DNA from: Chloroflexota bacterium | Lineage (GTDB): Bacteria; Chloroflexota; UBA11872 | Assembly (NCBI GenBank): GCA_022824865.1 | Contig: JAJDZD010000048.1 | Coordinates: 1 to 45,065 of the forward strand | Length of the DNA stretch: 45,065 nt | Direction: 5' to 3' | Shown here: positions 28,677 to 36,776 of the stretch, one piece after another | Position numbering within the stretch: position 1 is the first letter of the stretch | Layout: each line of letters starts with the position of its first letter | Program-made: the position numbers and the translations under genes | The notes under the pieces: model-generated | Told to the model about the DNA's origin: nothing | The model's database searches: none | The model's input: only the letters and a program-made list of their open reading frames with translations

Positions 28677-29834
28677 CTAGGGGAAGGCGGCGCCGGTCGC
28701 GGCGCGCTGTACGGCTCGATAGACCAACCGTGGCGTGAAGTCCGGTTCCACCATGCGGAAGTAGTACTCGCTCTCGTCCGGTTGCAGCGCCGTCAGCGGT
28801 TTGCGGAAGAACCACAGATTGAACACACCCGCCCACGGCCAGTGGGTCAGCGCGTAACGCACGCCCTCCACCGTCCATTCGGCCTGCGTCTCCTCGGAGA
28901 CCCGCCGCCAGACGAGCTTGGCCGGGTTCATGTCCGCTGGCGAGGCGTTCCAGCCGTACTCGTTGAACCAGATCGGCCGGTTACGCAAACCAAACTCCAG
29001 CATCAACTCGCGTACAAACTCGACCCGCCTGAAATTCAGCACATTCGGATCGGGCGGGGCGTCCGGCGGGTGCTCCAGACCAAAGGCGTTGGCCGCCTGC
29101 ACGTCCAGGTAGTCGCCGGCGCCCGCTTCATAGAGCCGCCGCAGGTATTGCAGTTCGTCCATGGCCCGCGGACTGTTTTCCAGCGTGGCAGCCATCGGCG
29201 CCGCGATCACCACGTTGTCATCGTCCACGCTCTTGATGGCCAGGCTGGCCACCCGCAAAAGCCGCGCGTAGGCTTCCGGCTGCGGCGGCGAACCACCCCA
29301 TTCGTGCGCTAGGTTCGGCTCGTTCCAAATCTGGTAGTGACGTACCCGTCCCTGGTAACGCGTCGCAAAGGCCGTCAGGAACCGCCCGTAATCCACGAAA
29401 TTGGTCGGGGGCGTCGTTGGATGCGCCTTATTCACCCGCGCCCACGCCGGCGCGCGGTCGATCCTCGCAATGAAGTCCAGGCCCGCTTCTTCCGCCAGGT
29501 CCACGATCTCGTCGTACTTGTCCCAGGTCGAGCGACGCGCCGCCGTGTTGAAGTACTGCCCTCGCGCCGGCGTCTCGATGTCGGCCCACGGCGCGTGCTG
29601 CTTGATCCAGCGAATGCCGGCGTCACGCACCATTTCCAGCGTCTGCCGCCGCTTCCACGTCTCGACCTCAATATCAAGGAACGTGTTGGTGCCCCACGGC
29701 CATACGTTGGCCAGGGCAATCGGACTGGGCTGTCGGCGCCGGATCGCCGAATCGCCGCAGGCCGTCAGCGCCGCCAGTGCGGCCGCCGCGGCGCCCCCTG
29801 ATAGCACGGCGCGGCGCCCGACGCCCCGCGTCAT
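28677..29834 (-). CDS. Clan-A glycoside hydrolase lipoprotein (GH39/GH5-like)
   Basis: 385 residues. The N-terminus GRRAVLSGGAAAAALAALTAC combines a twin-arginine-type start with a lipobox (LTAC, Cys26), so the enzyme is probably exported and lipid-anchored. The barrel shows acid/base Glu172 in YQIWNEPNLAHEW and nucleophile Glu292 in WFNEYGW. Sequence order and motifs closely parallel the N-terminal half of the following fusion protein, so the two arose by duplication. It overlaps the upstream isomerase gene by four bases (ATGA) and ends eight bases before the CTG of the next gene. Confidence 0.82.
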   Translation of the reverse strand: MTRGVGRRAVLSGGAAAAALAALTACGDSAIRRRQPSPIALANVWPWGTNTFLDIEVETWKRRQTLEMVRDAGIRWIKQHAPWADIETPARGQYFNTAARRSTWDKYDEIVDLAEEAGLDFIARIDRAPAWARVNKAHPTTPPTNFVDYGRFLTAFATRYQGRVRHYQIWNEPNLAHEWGGSPPQPEAYARLLRVASLAIKSVDDDNVVIAAPMAATLENSPRAMDELQYLRRLYEAGAGDYLDVQAANAFGLEHPPDAPPDPNVLNFRRVEFVRELMLEFGLRNRPIWFNEYGWNASPADMNPAKLVWRRVSEETQAEWTVEGVRYALTHWPWAGVFNLWFFRKPLTALQPDESEYYFRMVEPDFTPRLVYRAVQRAATGAAFP

Positions 29835-30703
29835 GCCAGGTCCGCTTCCAGTTCAAACCCCAGGCCCACCATGTAGTCCCGTGAAATCTGGACGCTGGCC
29901 GACGGGTCGCGACCCGGCTGATCGTGCCCAACCGCCAGCCAGCCCTCGAACCCGCGCTCGCGCAGCACGTCCACCACGCCCTCCACGTCCACGTCCCCCT
30001 GCCCCAGCTCAAGAAACCCGCCGGCCTCCCAATACTCCTCCAGCGAGCCCTTCGCCCAGATGTGCTGTTCGTGCAGGTCTGCGTCCAGGTCCTTCAGGGT
30101 CACGTAGGCAATGCGCTCAAAGTTCCTTCGCACGAATTCCAGCGGGTCCACCCCCGCGTAGGCCAGGTAGCCGATGTCCGGCGCCAGCCGCAGATTGTCC
30201 GGGTCCGTCATGCCGATCAGCCGGTCAATCTCGTCCCCGGTTTCGATGTAGGAACCAAGCTGATTCCGAAACAACAACGGCAACTCGAAGTCACGCTGCG
30301 TGATGTAGGCCGCCTGTATCAGCGAGTCCGCCAGCTGCGTCCACTGGTAATCCAATAACCCGTCCTGGCGCTCACTTGTGACGTGACCCGCGGTCAGCAT
30401 CCGCTCCGGCACCGGCCGCGAGGACGTGATCAGGAACTTTGCGCCAATGTCGGCAAAGAACTCCGCCGCCCGCTGCAACTGGTCGAACTCGATCTCCTGG
30501 TACATCTCCGCGAACCAGTTGGCGAAAAAGCGTCCGGCCGTCACCTCCAGGCCTTCGTCGGCCAGCACCCGGCGCGCCAGTGCCACGTCACCGGCCACGT
30601 CGCCCACGCCCTCGATCCCCGCATACCCCGCGTCGCGCGCCTCCTCCGCAACCTGCTGAAACGGAGTACCGCCCCAGATGGTGGCGGTTACGGCAACGCG
30701 CAT
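29831..30703 (-). CDS. Sugar phosphate isomerase/epimerase-like TIM barrel
   Basis: 290 residues of the AP-endonuclease-2 / IolE-like family. The N-terminal MRVAVTATIWGG, GYAGIEGVGDV, LAPDIGYLAYAGVDPLEF (metal-binding Asp/His region), YVTLKDLD and GDVDVEGVVDVL follow the usual barrel pattern. Likely activities are isomerisation, epimerisation or inosose dehydration. It begins immediately after the NYN gene stop (TAG-ATG) and overlaps the glycosidase gene, so it belongs to the same leftward operon and may process the sugar released by the glycosidases. Confidence 0.78.
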   Translation of the reverse strand: MRVAVTATIWGGTPFQQVAEEARDAGYAGIEGVGDVAGDVALARRVLADEGLEVTAGRFFANWFAEMYQEIEFDQLQRAAEFFADIGAKFLITSSRPVPERMLTAGHVTSERQDGLLDYQWTQLADSLIQAAYITQRDFELPLLFRNQLGSYIETGDEIDRLIGMTDPDNLRLAPDIGYLAYAGVDPLEFVRRNFERIAYVTLKDLDADLHEQHIWAKGSLEEYWEAGGFLELGQGDVDVEGVVDVLRERGFEGWLAVGHDQPGRDPSASVQISRDYMVGLGFELEADLA

Positions 30704-31504
30704 CTACCCCTCGTCAGACGCCGCCCGCACGGACCGCCCGGACAGCTTCTCCTGCGGCAGCACTTTCACTGATGGCCTGGCTGGAGCCGCGTCGGTCGGC
30801 TCCACCCGCTGTTCGGGCTTCGCGTCACTGCTCGGCTCCTTGGGAGGCGGCTGCGTTTCAGCGGGGGCTTCCGCGGCATCCGTGGCCGCAGCGGCCTTGG
30901 CAGGCTCCGGTTCAGGCTTCGCCGACGACCGTCGACGCGACCTTCGTCGCGGCGGCGGATCCAGCCGCGGCCGCGCGTTGCCCCGCTCCGTTGGAAGGTC
31001 TCGACGGCCTGGGCCTTCGCTCCTCACCGCTTCCAGCAGGCTCGCAAACTCCACCACCGCATCGGCCGCCTCCAGCAGCGCCGGCGGCGCCAGTTCGCGG
31101 CTCGTCACCACCTCCACGCGCACGCCCCGCCGCTGCACCGCCTCGACCAGCACCGCCAGGTCCGCATCGGTGGTCAGCAGGCTCAGCGCGTCCAGGTGCG
31201 GCGCAAGCTCCATTGCGTCCACCGCAATGTCCACGCCCAGGCTGGCTCGCCGCACCCCGTCCGCCCGCCGCCGCAGCGGCTTCGCAATCACCTTGAACCC
31301 CTCATTCGCCAAACTGGCCAGCCGCTGCTCGGAATCGGGACGATCGTCGTCACGTACCCCGTACGCCGCCGCCCGCACCAGCCGCCGGTTCTCGGTCAGC
31401 CGCTCGCGCAACCGCCCGGGCGCCACCCGCACGCCGTGATGGCCGACGATCACGTCCAGCGAGGCCAGATCGATGAATAGCGCGGCCCGCGGCAGACCCT
31501 CCAT
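30704..31504 (-). CDS. NYN-domain protein with long charged C-terminal tail
   Basis: 266 residues from ATG 31504, preceded by AGGAG. The NYN domain spans about residues 1-155. It starts GLPRAALFIDLASLDVIVGH, continues with ASLGVDIAVDAMELAPHLD (second acidic cluster), and ends in LSLLTTDADLAVLVEAVQRR. The last about 100 residues are low-complexity, first basic (PPRRRSRRRSS), then P-, E- and A-rich, as in disordered RNA-binding tails. No TM segment is present. It abuts the isomerase gene, and lies downstream of the site-2 protease gene. Confidence 0.77.
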   Translation of the reverse strand: MEGLPRAALFIDLASLDVIVGHHGVRVAPGRLRERLTENRRLVRAAAYGVRDDDRPDSEQRLASLANEGFKVIAKPLRRRADGVRRASLGVDIAVDAMELAPHLDALSLLTTDADLAVLVEAVQRRGVRVEVVTSRELAPPALLEAADAVVEFASLLEAVRSEGPGRRDLPTERGNARPRLDPPPRRRSRRRSSAKPEPEPAKAAAATDAAEAPAETQPPPKEPSSDAKPEQRVEPTDAAPARPSVKVLPQEKLSGRSVRAASDEG

Positions 31505-31579
31505 TGACCGAACTCCTGGGCGCGGTGACTGACTGGCCAAAATGATAGTGGATGCGCACGCGCGGGTGTTCGCGCTGGG

Positions 31580-32719
31580 CTACTGCTTCCTCGCCCGCAG
31601 CGTGTTCACCACGTCCACCGCGTCCACCGTACCCAGCACGCGCCCCTCTTCGACCACAAAGAAGAATCGCCGGTCCGTCTCATACGCCTTATCGATCACC
31701 ACGCTCAGCTGATCGTCCGGTGCCACCACCACCATCAGGTCAACCGGCCGCGCGATATCCCGCAGCACCGTGTACACCCGCTGCTCCAACGGCACGTCCC
31801 GCACGTCGTCGCCCTCCAGCATCCCGATCAGCTTGCCCGCCGCGTCCACCACCGGCCGCAGCCCAAAGCGGTCCTGGTACAGCCCGCGCTCGATGAACTC
31901 CTGCACCGTCCCGTCCGACGGCACCGCCCCGGACTCCGGCTTTAGGAGATCACGGATGCGATACCGGTGCAGCTGTTGCCTGAGCACCGCATGCCGATAC
32001 CCGCTCCGGGCCGCGGACCAGAGAAACCAGCCAATCACGACAATCCACAGCGATTGCAGGGCCGAGCCCAGCAGCAGGAACTGGATAAGCCCAAAAGCCA
32101 TAATCGCCACCCCCAGCGCCGACCCCACAAAACTCGCCACCCGCGTGCCGCGCACCACGTCGCCCGTCAGCGCCCACACGATCGACCGCAAAATCCGCCC
32201 GCCGTCCAGCGGGAACCCCGGCAGCAGGTTGAACACCGCCAGCGCCAGGTTCATTTCGCCCAGCCAGCGGGCCGTAATGCTGGGCAGTGATGTGGCCTCC
32301 ATCTGATCCCCCAGCGCCAGGAACAGCCCGCCCAGCGCCGCGCTCGTCAGCGGACCCACGACGGTGATGGCGAGTTCCTGCCTCGGCCGATCCGGCTCTC
32401 GATCCATCTCCGCCAGCCCGCCGAAGATGAACAGCCGGATGCTTCGGACTGGGATCCCCGTGCGCACCGCCACCACCGTATGCGCCGCCTCGTGCGCCAC
32501 GATCGACCCGAAGAACAGCAAACTCGTCACCACGCCCGCCGCCCAGATCATCGGCCATGTCGCGTCCGGTGGAACCCCCGCCGCCACGCTGGCCTCGATC
32601 AGCCGCCGCGGGATCAACGAGGTCGCCGTCGTCCACGTCACCACCGCGAAAATGACCAGCCACGTCGCGTCGATGTTGAACGCGGTCCCGCCCACGCTGA
32701 ACAGTCGCCACTCGCCCAA
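31580..32719 (-). CDS. Site-2-type zinc metalloprotease with CBS domains (M50)
   Basis: 379 residues from a TTG. Membrane segments surround the zinc motif HEAAH (residues 76-80) and the third ligand, Asp172, in LLPGFPLDGGRILRS. The C-terminal 150 residues hold two CBS motifs (RDLLKPESGAVPSDGTVQEF and PVDLMVVVAPDDQLSVVID). This is the SpoIVFB/Rip3-like group that cuts within membranes and is tuned by CBS ligands. Its substrate is unknown; the single-helix peptide encoded just upstream is a candidate. It is 57 bases after that gene. Confidence 0.87.
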   Translation of the reverse strand: MGEWRLFSVGGTAFNIDATWLVIFAVVTWTTATSLIPRRLIEASVAAGVPPDATWPMIWAAGVVTSLLFFGSIVAHEAAHTVVAVRTGIPVRSIRLFIFGGLAEMDREPDRPRQELAITVVGPLTSAALGGLFLALGDQMEATSLPSITARWLGEMNLALAVFNLLPGFPLDGGRILRSIVWALTGDVVRGTRVASFVGSALGVAIMAFGLIQFLLLGSALQSLWIVVIGWFLWSAARSGYRHAVLRQQLHRYRIRDLLKPESGAVPSDGTVQEFIERGLYQDRFGLRPVVDAAGKLIGMLEGDDVRDVPLEQRVYTVLRDIARPVDLMVVVAPDDQLSVVIDKAYETDRRFFFVVEEGRVLGTVDAVDVVNTLRARKQ

Positions 32720-32776
32720 TGGCGCGTGCCACCGACCGCCCCGCTCCGTCCCGCCCCCGCCTGGGTCGTGCAGCGG

Positions 32777-32968
32777 CTAGCCTCCGCCCCCCGTACCCAG
32801 CGCGGGCGCGATCAGCGACACAATCAACATCAGCACCGCCAACAGCGCCAGGATCGACCAGATACCTGACAGCGTAATCCACCGCCGCGGGTTAAACCGC
32901 CGCGTCTGGCGCTCCTCCTCCGGCCGAACTCTCCGCCGCCGTCCCCGCCGCCGGCGCCTTGCGCTCAC
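32777..32968 (-). CDS. Small basic single-pass membrane protein
   Basis: 63 residues. A very basic N-terminal half (SARRRRRGRRRRVRPEEE) is followed by the helix WSILALLAVLMLIVSLIAP, a typical positive-inside type II-like anchor. GTG 32968 overlaps the TGA of the NYN gene (GTGA), a translational coupling signal. It could be a substrate or partner of the site-2 protease downstream, or tether the NYN protein's RNA to the membrane. Both are guesses from gene order. Confidence 0.6.
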   Translation of the reverse strand: MSARRRRRGRRRRVRPEEERQTRRFNPRRWITLSGIWSILALLAVLMLIVSLIAPALGTGGGG

Positions 32969-33714
32969 GCCCTGGCCGCCACGCGCCGCGAACTCCGCGA
33001 CCCGTTCTTCGAACCCACGTGCAAACTCGTCGCCGACGACAGGTCAAACCAGTCATTCGCCGCCACCCGCAGGTCCTCCGACATCGCGTCCGCGAACGAA
33101 TACGCCTCTACGCGCAGCCCGTGCTCCCGCAGGTAATCCACCATCGGCACGTAGTCGCCGTCGCCCGACACCAGCGCCACCACGTCCATCGTCGGCAGCC
33201 GTCGGATCACATCCATCACCAGCACGATATCCAGGTCCGCCTTCCGCGTCCCGTCCGCAAACACCTTGATCGACTTCGTGACGATGTCGTACCCCTTCTC
33301 CCACACCGGCGACACCGACCGCTGATGCTCTAGCCGTCCCGCAAAATCAGCATAGATCGGGCAATACGCCCGCGCGTGGATCAGCCGCCGATCCGCCGTC
33401 ACCTCATCCAGCAACTTCTTGAAGTCGATCCGAATCGGATCGTCCGGATCCCGGTCGCTCACATTCGCCGTGTCAACAAACACGCCCAGCCGCAGTTGCG
33501 GCCCCGAATTCGTGCTGGCCGACTGATTCCTTAGCGCCCCCGCCATCCGCGTCAGCTCGCGCGCCGAACTCGCCAGCGCCCGCTCCCCCGGCCGTTCCTT
33601 TGAGATCACATCCTTCAGCTCGTCCACCAGCATTCGCAGATCCTGGCCGTCGGACGACACCTCGTCGCCCATGTCAAGGTCAATGTCTTCGGGAATCGCC
33701 GATATGCGCCGCAT
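32965..33714 (-). CDS. NYN-domain (LabA/DUF88) putative ribonuclease
   Basis: 249 residues. An N-terminal 75-residue helical region rich in charged residues precedes the NYN domain, which starts LRLGVFVDTANVSDRD (first acidic residue). It continues with KSIKVFADGTRKADLDIVLV (second) and ALVSGDGDYVPMVDYLREHG (third), and ends RVAANDWFDL. The metal-binding aspartates are all present, so it is probably active. The ATG overlaps the stop of the upstream coiled-coil gene (TAATG). The upstream coiled-coil protein may be a scaffold. Confidence 0.82.
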   Translation of the reverse strand: MRRISAIPEDIDLDMGDEVSSDGQDLRMLVDELKDVISKERPGERALASSARELTRMAGALRNQSASTNSGPQLRLGVFVDTANVSDRDPDDPIRIDFKKLLDEVTADRRLIHARAYCPIYADFAGRLEHQRSVSPVWEKGYDIVTKSIKVFADGTRKADLDIVLVMDVIRRLPTMDVVALVSGDGDYVPMVDYLREHGLRVEAYSFADAMSEDLRVAANDWFDLSSATSLHVGSKNGSRSSRRVAARA

Positions 33715-34292
33715 TACGTTTCGCTCTTTCGCTTGGAACCCGAGGCCGCCGCCTTGCGCGGCGTACGCTTCGTCGAGCCGTTGTCCTTGGCCTCATCCGC
33801 CAGGTCCTGCAGCCGGCGATCGATCTCGTCCTGCCGCGCCTCCTCGCGCTTCTCGCACTCCTCGCGCCGACGCTTGATATCCGCCGCGTCCGACGCAAAC
33901 GACTCCAGCGCCTCCCAGATGGCCGTGATCCGGTCCGTATTCCCTCTGATCTCCAGGTTCGAGTTGAACGCCACCTCCGTCATCTCCTCGATGAACCCGG
34001 CCAGCCGCTTCTCCAGCGCCTCCACCTGGTTCCGCGTCTGGAACAGCGACGTATCCAGCGACTTATCGCCGCGCTTGTACTGCCGCTCCGTGTCCACCAC
34101 CTGCTTGCGCAGTTCGCCGAAATTCTCCCGCAGCGCATTCAGATTGCGCGCGATCATCCGGTGATGCGTCAGGTGCGAGACCGTCTTATCCGAACTTCCC
34201 TTCGCCGCCGCCTCGGTCCCATTGGCCGAGGTGGCTGCGGTATCTGGTGACGCGCGCCGGCTACGCCGTGCACGCGAGCTCCTTGAAGCCAT
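33714..34292 (-). CDS. Coiled-coil protein, unknown function
   Basis: 192 residues. The N-terminal 40 are basic and Ser/Ala-rich, the centre (about 50-125) is a long helix with ENFGELRKQVVDTERQYKRG and FQTRNQVEALEKRLAGF, and the last about 60 are strongly charged (RRREECEKREEARQDEIDRR, then KRTPRK). No membrane segment is seen. It overlaps the CobW gene by 32 bases and the NYN gene by one base, so it is translated with both. The tails could bind nucleic acid. Confidence 0.65.
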   Translation of the reverse strand: MASRSSRARRSRRASPDTAATSANGTEAAAKGSSDKTVSHLTHHRMIARNLNALRENFGELRKQVVDTERQYKRGDKSLDTSLFQTRNQVEALEKRLAGFIEEMTEVAFNSNLEIRGNTDRITAIWEALESFASDAADIKRRREECEKREEARQDEIDRRLQDLADEAKDNGSTKRTPRKAAASGSKRKSET

Positions 34293-35493
34293 GAGTTACT
34301 GCTGTCTCCATTTCGTTGGTGTTCAGGTTTCGTCCAATCACGTCGATGTACAGCGGCGCCGGCCCGAACCGTCGGACCTCCCAGGCGCCCAGCACCACAT
34401 CGACCAGCGCGCAGCCGTCCGCGGCGGGTACAAACCCCTTCGCGCGAACCACCTCGCCATAAACGCCCGCGGCCAGGTCGCCCACAAACGAGTCGACCCG
34501 CTCGGCGGGCAAATCGCCGGTGTCCAGCACCAGCCGTTCCAGGCCACTCGCAACCAAATCGTCATGCGGAACCGTCGAGTCAAAATCAACGTCGTGCTCA
34601 CCCGGCTCCGGGTGCGCGTGGTGATGACCTTCAGGAAGCCGCCCTTCTTCCCCCTCTCCGTGGGAAGAGGACTGGTGTGACGGCTCCGCTCCTTCACCCT
34701 CTCCAAGGGGAGAGGCAGGTTCGGCCGTCCCCGGCCGAAACCGGTGAGGGGTCTTCCGCGCACCCACCTCTGGGTTACGCGAAGGTCTCTCTCCTGGGGC
34801 AGAAAACTGAACCGAATCCTCGGCTCTTTCTCCCTCTCCCTTGGGGAGAGGGTTGGGGTGAGGGGTCTTCCGCGCACCCACCCAAGAAGTCACTCGCTCG
34901 CCGCCGTGCCGGATAGTCGCCAGCAAAAGGTCCGAATCAATATCGCAATACACACTGTCCACAATCGCCGCCTCGGCATTCAGCGCGCGCGCCCACGCCC
35001 GCGCATCCAGCCGCTGCTCCTCACTCGCCGCGTCCGTCTTATTCACCACCACCAGGTCCGCATGCCGCACCTGGTTCGGGAAAAACTCGCCCAGGTGATC
35101 CCGCACCAGCGCATACCGCGTCGCGTCCAGCACCGTAATCACCGAATCCACGTCCACAATCGACCGCACCGAGGGACTCGCGAACACGTGCGCCAACGTG
35201 TCCGGCGAGGCCAGGCCCGTCGGTTCGATCACCAGCCGCTCGGGACCCACCGAGCGGTCAAGCTGTTCCAGCGCCGTCAGCAAATCACCCCGCACCTCGC
35301 AGCACACGCACCCGCCCACCAATTGACGCACCGTCAGGTCATCCGAGGCCAGCACCACTTGATCCACGCCCTCGACGCCAAACTCATTCACCAGCAGCGC
35401 CGTCGACTCCAGGGAAGCCAGTTGAGGCACCAGCGAACGCAACAGCGTCGTCTTGCCCGCCCCCAGGAACCCATACACGATCGTCGCCCTCAT
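34261..35493 (-). CDS. CobW/COG0523-type metal chaperone GTPase with repeat insertion
   Basis: 410 residues from ATG 35493. The G domain shows GFLGAGKTT (Walker A), the metal-binding CVCC (Cys62, 64, 65), EPTGLASP and NKTD. The C-terminal domain begins near residue 300. Between them is a His-rich metal-binding stretch (HHHAHPEPGEH). Directly before it, residues about 206-288 are an insertion made of palindromic repeats read in frame, including TPHPNPLPKGEGE and a duplicated VGARKTPH. Normal family members lack this. COG0523 GTPases deliver zinc, cobalt or other metals. It is the first gene of the leftward run. Confidence 0.85.
   Translation of the reverse strand: MRATIVYGFLGAGKTTLLRSLVPQLASLESTALLVNEFGVEGVDQVVLASDDLTVRQLVGGCVCCEVRGDLLTALEQLDRSVGPERLVIEPTGLASPDTLAHVFASPSVRSIVDVDSVITVLDATRYALVRDHLGEFFPNQVRHADLVVVNKTDAASEEQRLDARAWARALNAEAAIVDSVYCDIDSDLLLATIRHGGERVTSWVGARKTPHPNPLPKGEGERAEDSVQFSAPGERPSRNPEVGARKTPHRFRPGTAEPASPLGEGEGAEPSHQSSSHGEGEEGRLPEGHHHAHPEPGEHDVDFDSTVPHDDLVASGLERLVLDTGDLPAERVDSFVGDLAAGVYGEVVRAKGFVPAADGCALVDVVLGAWEVRRFGPAPLYIDVIGRNLNTNEMETAVTHGFKELACTA
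34651..34884. repeat. Palindromic GAGAGG repeats inside the CobW gene
   Basis: At least three units of a repeat with an inverted CCCTCTCC / GGAGAGGG core: 34651-34670, 34694-34753 and 34829-34884. Two are followed by the same GTCTTCCGCGCACCCACC. They are translated in frame by the CobW gene. The same family is clustered intergenically at 35720-35930. Confidence 0.75.
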
Positions 35494-36322
35494 CGCGTAT
35501 CGGCTCCTTCGCCGGCGCCAGCCCATCCAGGGCGTCCAATCCACCCGGCGCGCGGCACACCAGCGCCCGGCAGACCGTCAAAACCTAAAAGAATGATCGT
35601 CCCCAAACCCCACGCCCCCAAGTATCGCACGCCCTTGTGAACCGGTCCCGATCTCGCGTAGGGGCGGCGTCTGTGACCCGCCCGTCTTCCTCTTCTCCCC
35701 TCCACTCGGCTCCGAATCTTCACCCTCTCCTGGGGGAGAGGCAGACTCCGGTGTACCCACCGGAATTCGGTGAGGGGTCTTCCTCCCCTCCGCCATCCTC
35801 CATCTTCACCCTCGCCTGGGGGAGAGGCAGGTTCGGGCGTCTTCGGCCGAAACCGGTGAGGGGTCCCCCTCTTGTCATCCGCCGCTCTTAATCCCTCTCC
35901 TAGGGGAGAGGGTCAGGGTGAGGGGTCTTCCGGTCGAGGCGCCTGGGAAACACCACCGCCGTTCGTCCTGCTCGCATCCTCTCTCACTCCTCTACCCTCT
36001 CCCCTTCCCCAATCCGTTCGTGGTGAGCCGGGCCAGAGTCCCCGGCGGCCCGTGTCGAACCACCCCTTCGCATCCTTGCCTCTCGTAGGGGCGCGGTCCC
36101 TGACCCGCCCGTCTTCCTCTTCTCCCCGTCCCCTCCGCCTCTCAATTCTCACTCCTCTTCGCTCACTCCTTCCTGAACCCGCCATCCCGGCGTCCCCGGC
36201 CGGGACCCAGCAGCATGGTCAACCCCAGCACTCCCAAGCCACCCCTGGCAACCCACCCTGTTCGAAACCTCCCAACCTCAGTGACTATCCGTTCACGTCC
36301 TGACTGTTCAGTGCAAATCCCG
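35494..36322. repeat. Intergenic repeat cluster between CobW gene and defence operon
   Basis: About 0.8 kb without a convincing gene. Three copies of the CCCTCTCC/GGAGAGGG palindrome family lie at 35720-35779, 35806-35866 and 35892-35929. A second repeat beginning CGTAGGGGC and containing GACCCGCCCGTCTTCCTCTT is found at 35653-35700 and 36080-36127. A third, CATCCCGGCGTCCCCGGCCG..., is at 36183-36215 and again at 43478. The block appears to be a nursery for small dispersed repeats. Confidence 0.7.
36183..36215 (+). repeat. Left copy of island-flanking direct repeat
   Basis: 33 bases starting CATCCCGGCGTCCCCGGCCG and ending in ACCCAGCAGCA are identical to 43478-43510, same orientation. Weaker similarity goes on for about 40 more bases. 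The two copies bracket the low-GC operon. Confidence 0.7.
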
Positions 36323-36328
36323 TAATAT
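36300..36328 (+). promoter_or_regulatory. Candidate promoter of the methylase-NurA-HerA-Vsr operon
   Basis: CTGACT (36300-36305, four of six to TTGACA), a 17-base spacer and TAATAT (36323-36328, five of six to the -10). It is about 75 bases before the first ORF and lies where the base composition becomes richer in A+T. Confidence 0.45.
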
Positions 36329-36402
36329 CAACCCTTCAAGCACCGGGATGGCATCCCCTCCCGACTGCGTGAGTCGTCGAGGCGGCGACGAAAGGGCGGA
36401 TC

Positions 36403-36776
36403 ATGTCGGTCACGTCTGCGGATGTCTATAACACGTTGCGCACCCACGACCCCGTCCCGAGCTTGTCGATGGGAGCCCGTTCCGAACCCCACTTCCTACA
36501 ATCCTTGGGCCTTTGGGCGGAGGCATCTGCGTGCTGAGCAGAAACCTGGAAGACTCACGCGAAGTACACGATCACATCCACAGCATCTTCTCCGCCCCAG
36601 CGGAACAGCGAGCCCAGGCACTCCGGCAACCACTCGTCGATCGTCCCGACTTCAAGCCTGAAATACGGTGGCTTTACCTAGGTTCGGCGCCTGCCGGCGT
36701 CCCCGTCCGACAGATCGATTCCCTTTACCTGCTCAATGCCGAGACAATCTGGAATCTCAAGCGGCCATGCGCCTGA
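36403..36776 (+). pseudogene. Frameshifted first ORF of the defence-like operon
   Basis: An ATG at 36403, with AAAGGGCGG upstream, opens MSVTSADVYNTLRTHDPVP and soon stops (36535) in its own frame. A second frame, open from 36432 and without an ATG, reads ELVDGSPFRTPLPTILGPLG and then LSRNLEDSREVHDHIHSI up to LLNAETIWNLKRPCA, stopping at 36776. A one-base slip near the C-rich 36450-36460 would join them into about 120 residues. The end overlaps the methyltransferase start by 10 bases, so it was translated with it. No family is recognised. Whether this is a mutation, a sequencing error or programmed frameshifting cannot be told. Confidence 0.5.

Noticed and set aside
36422..36661. 79-residue frame at the start of the defence operon
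   Set aside because: Its translation is Arg/Pro/Ser-rich and unlike the neighbouring frame, which continues to the methylase overlap; it is probably a shadow frame.
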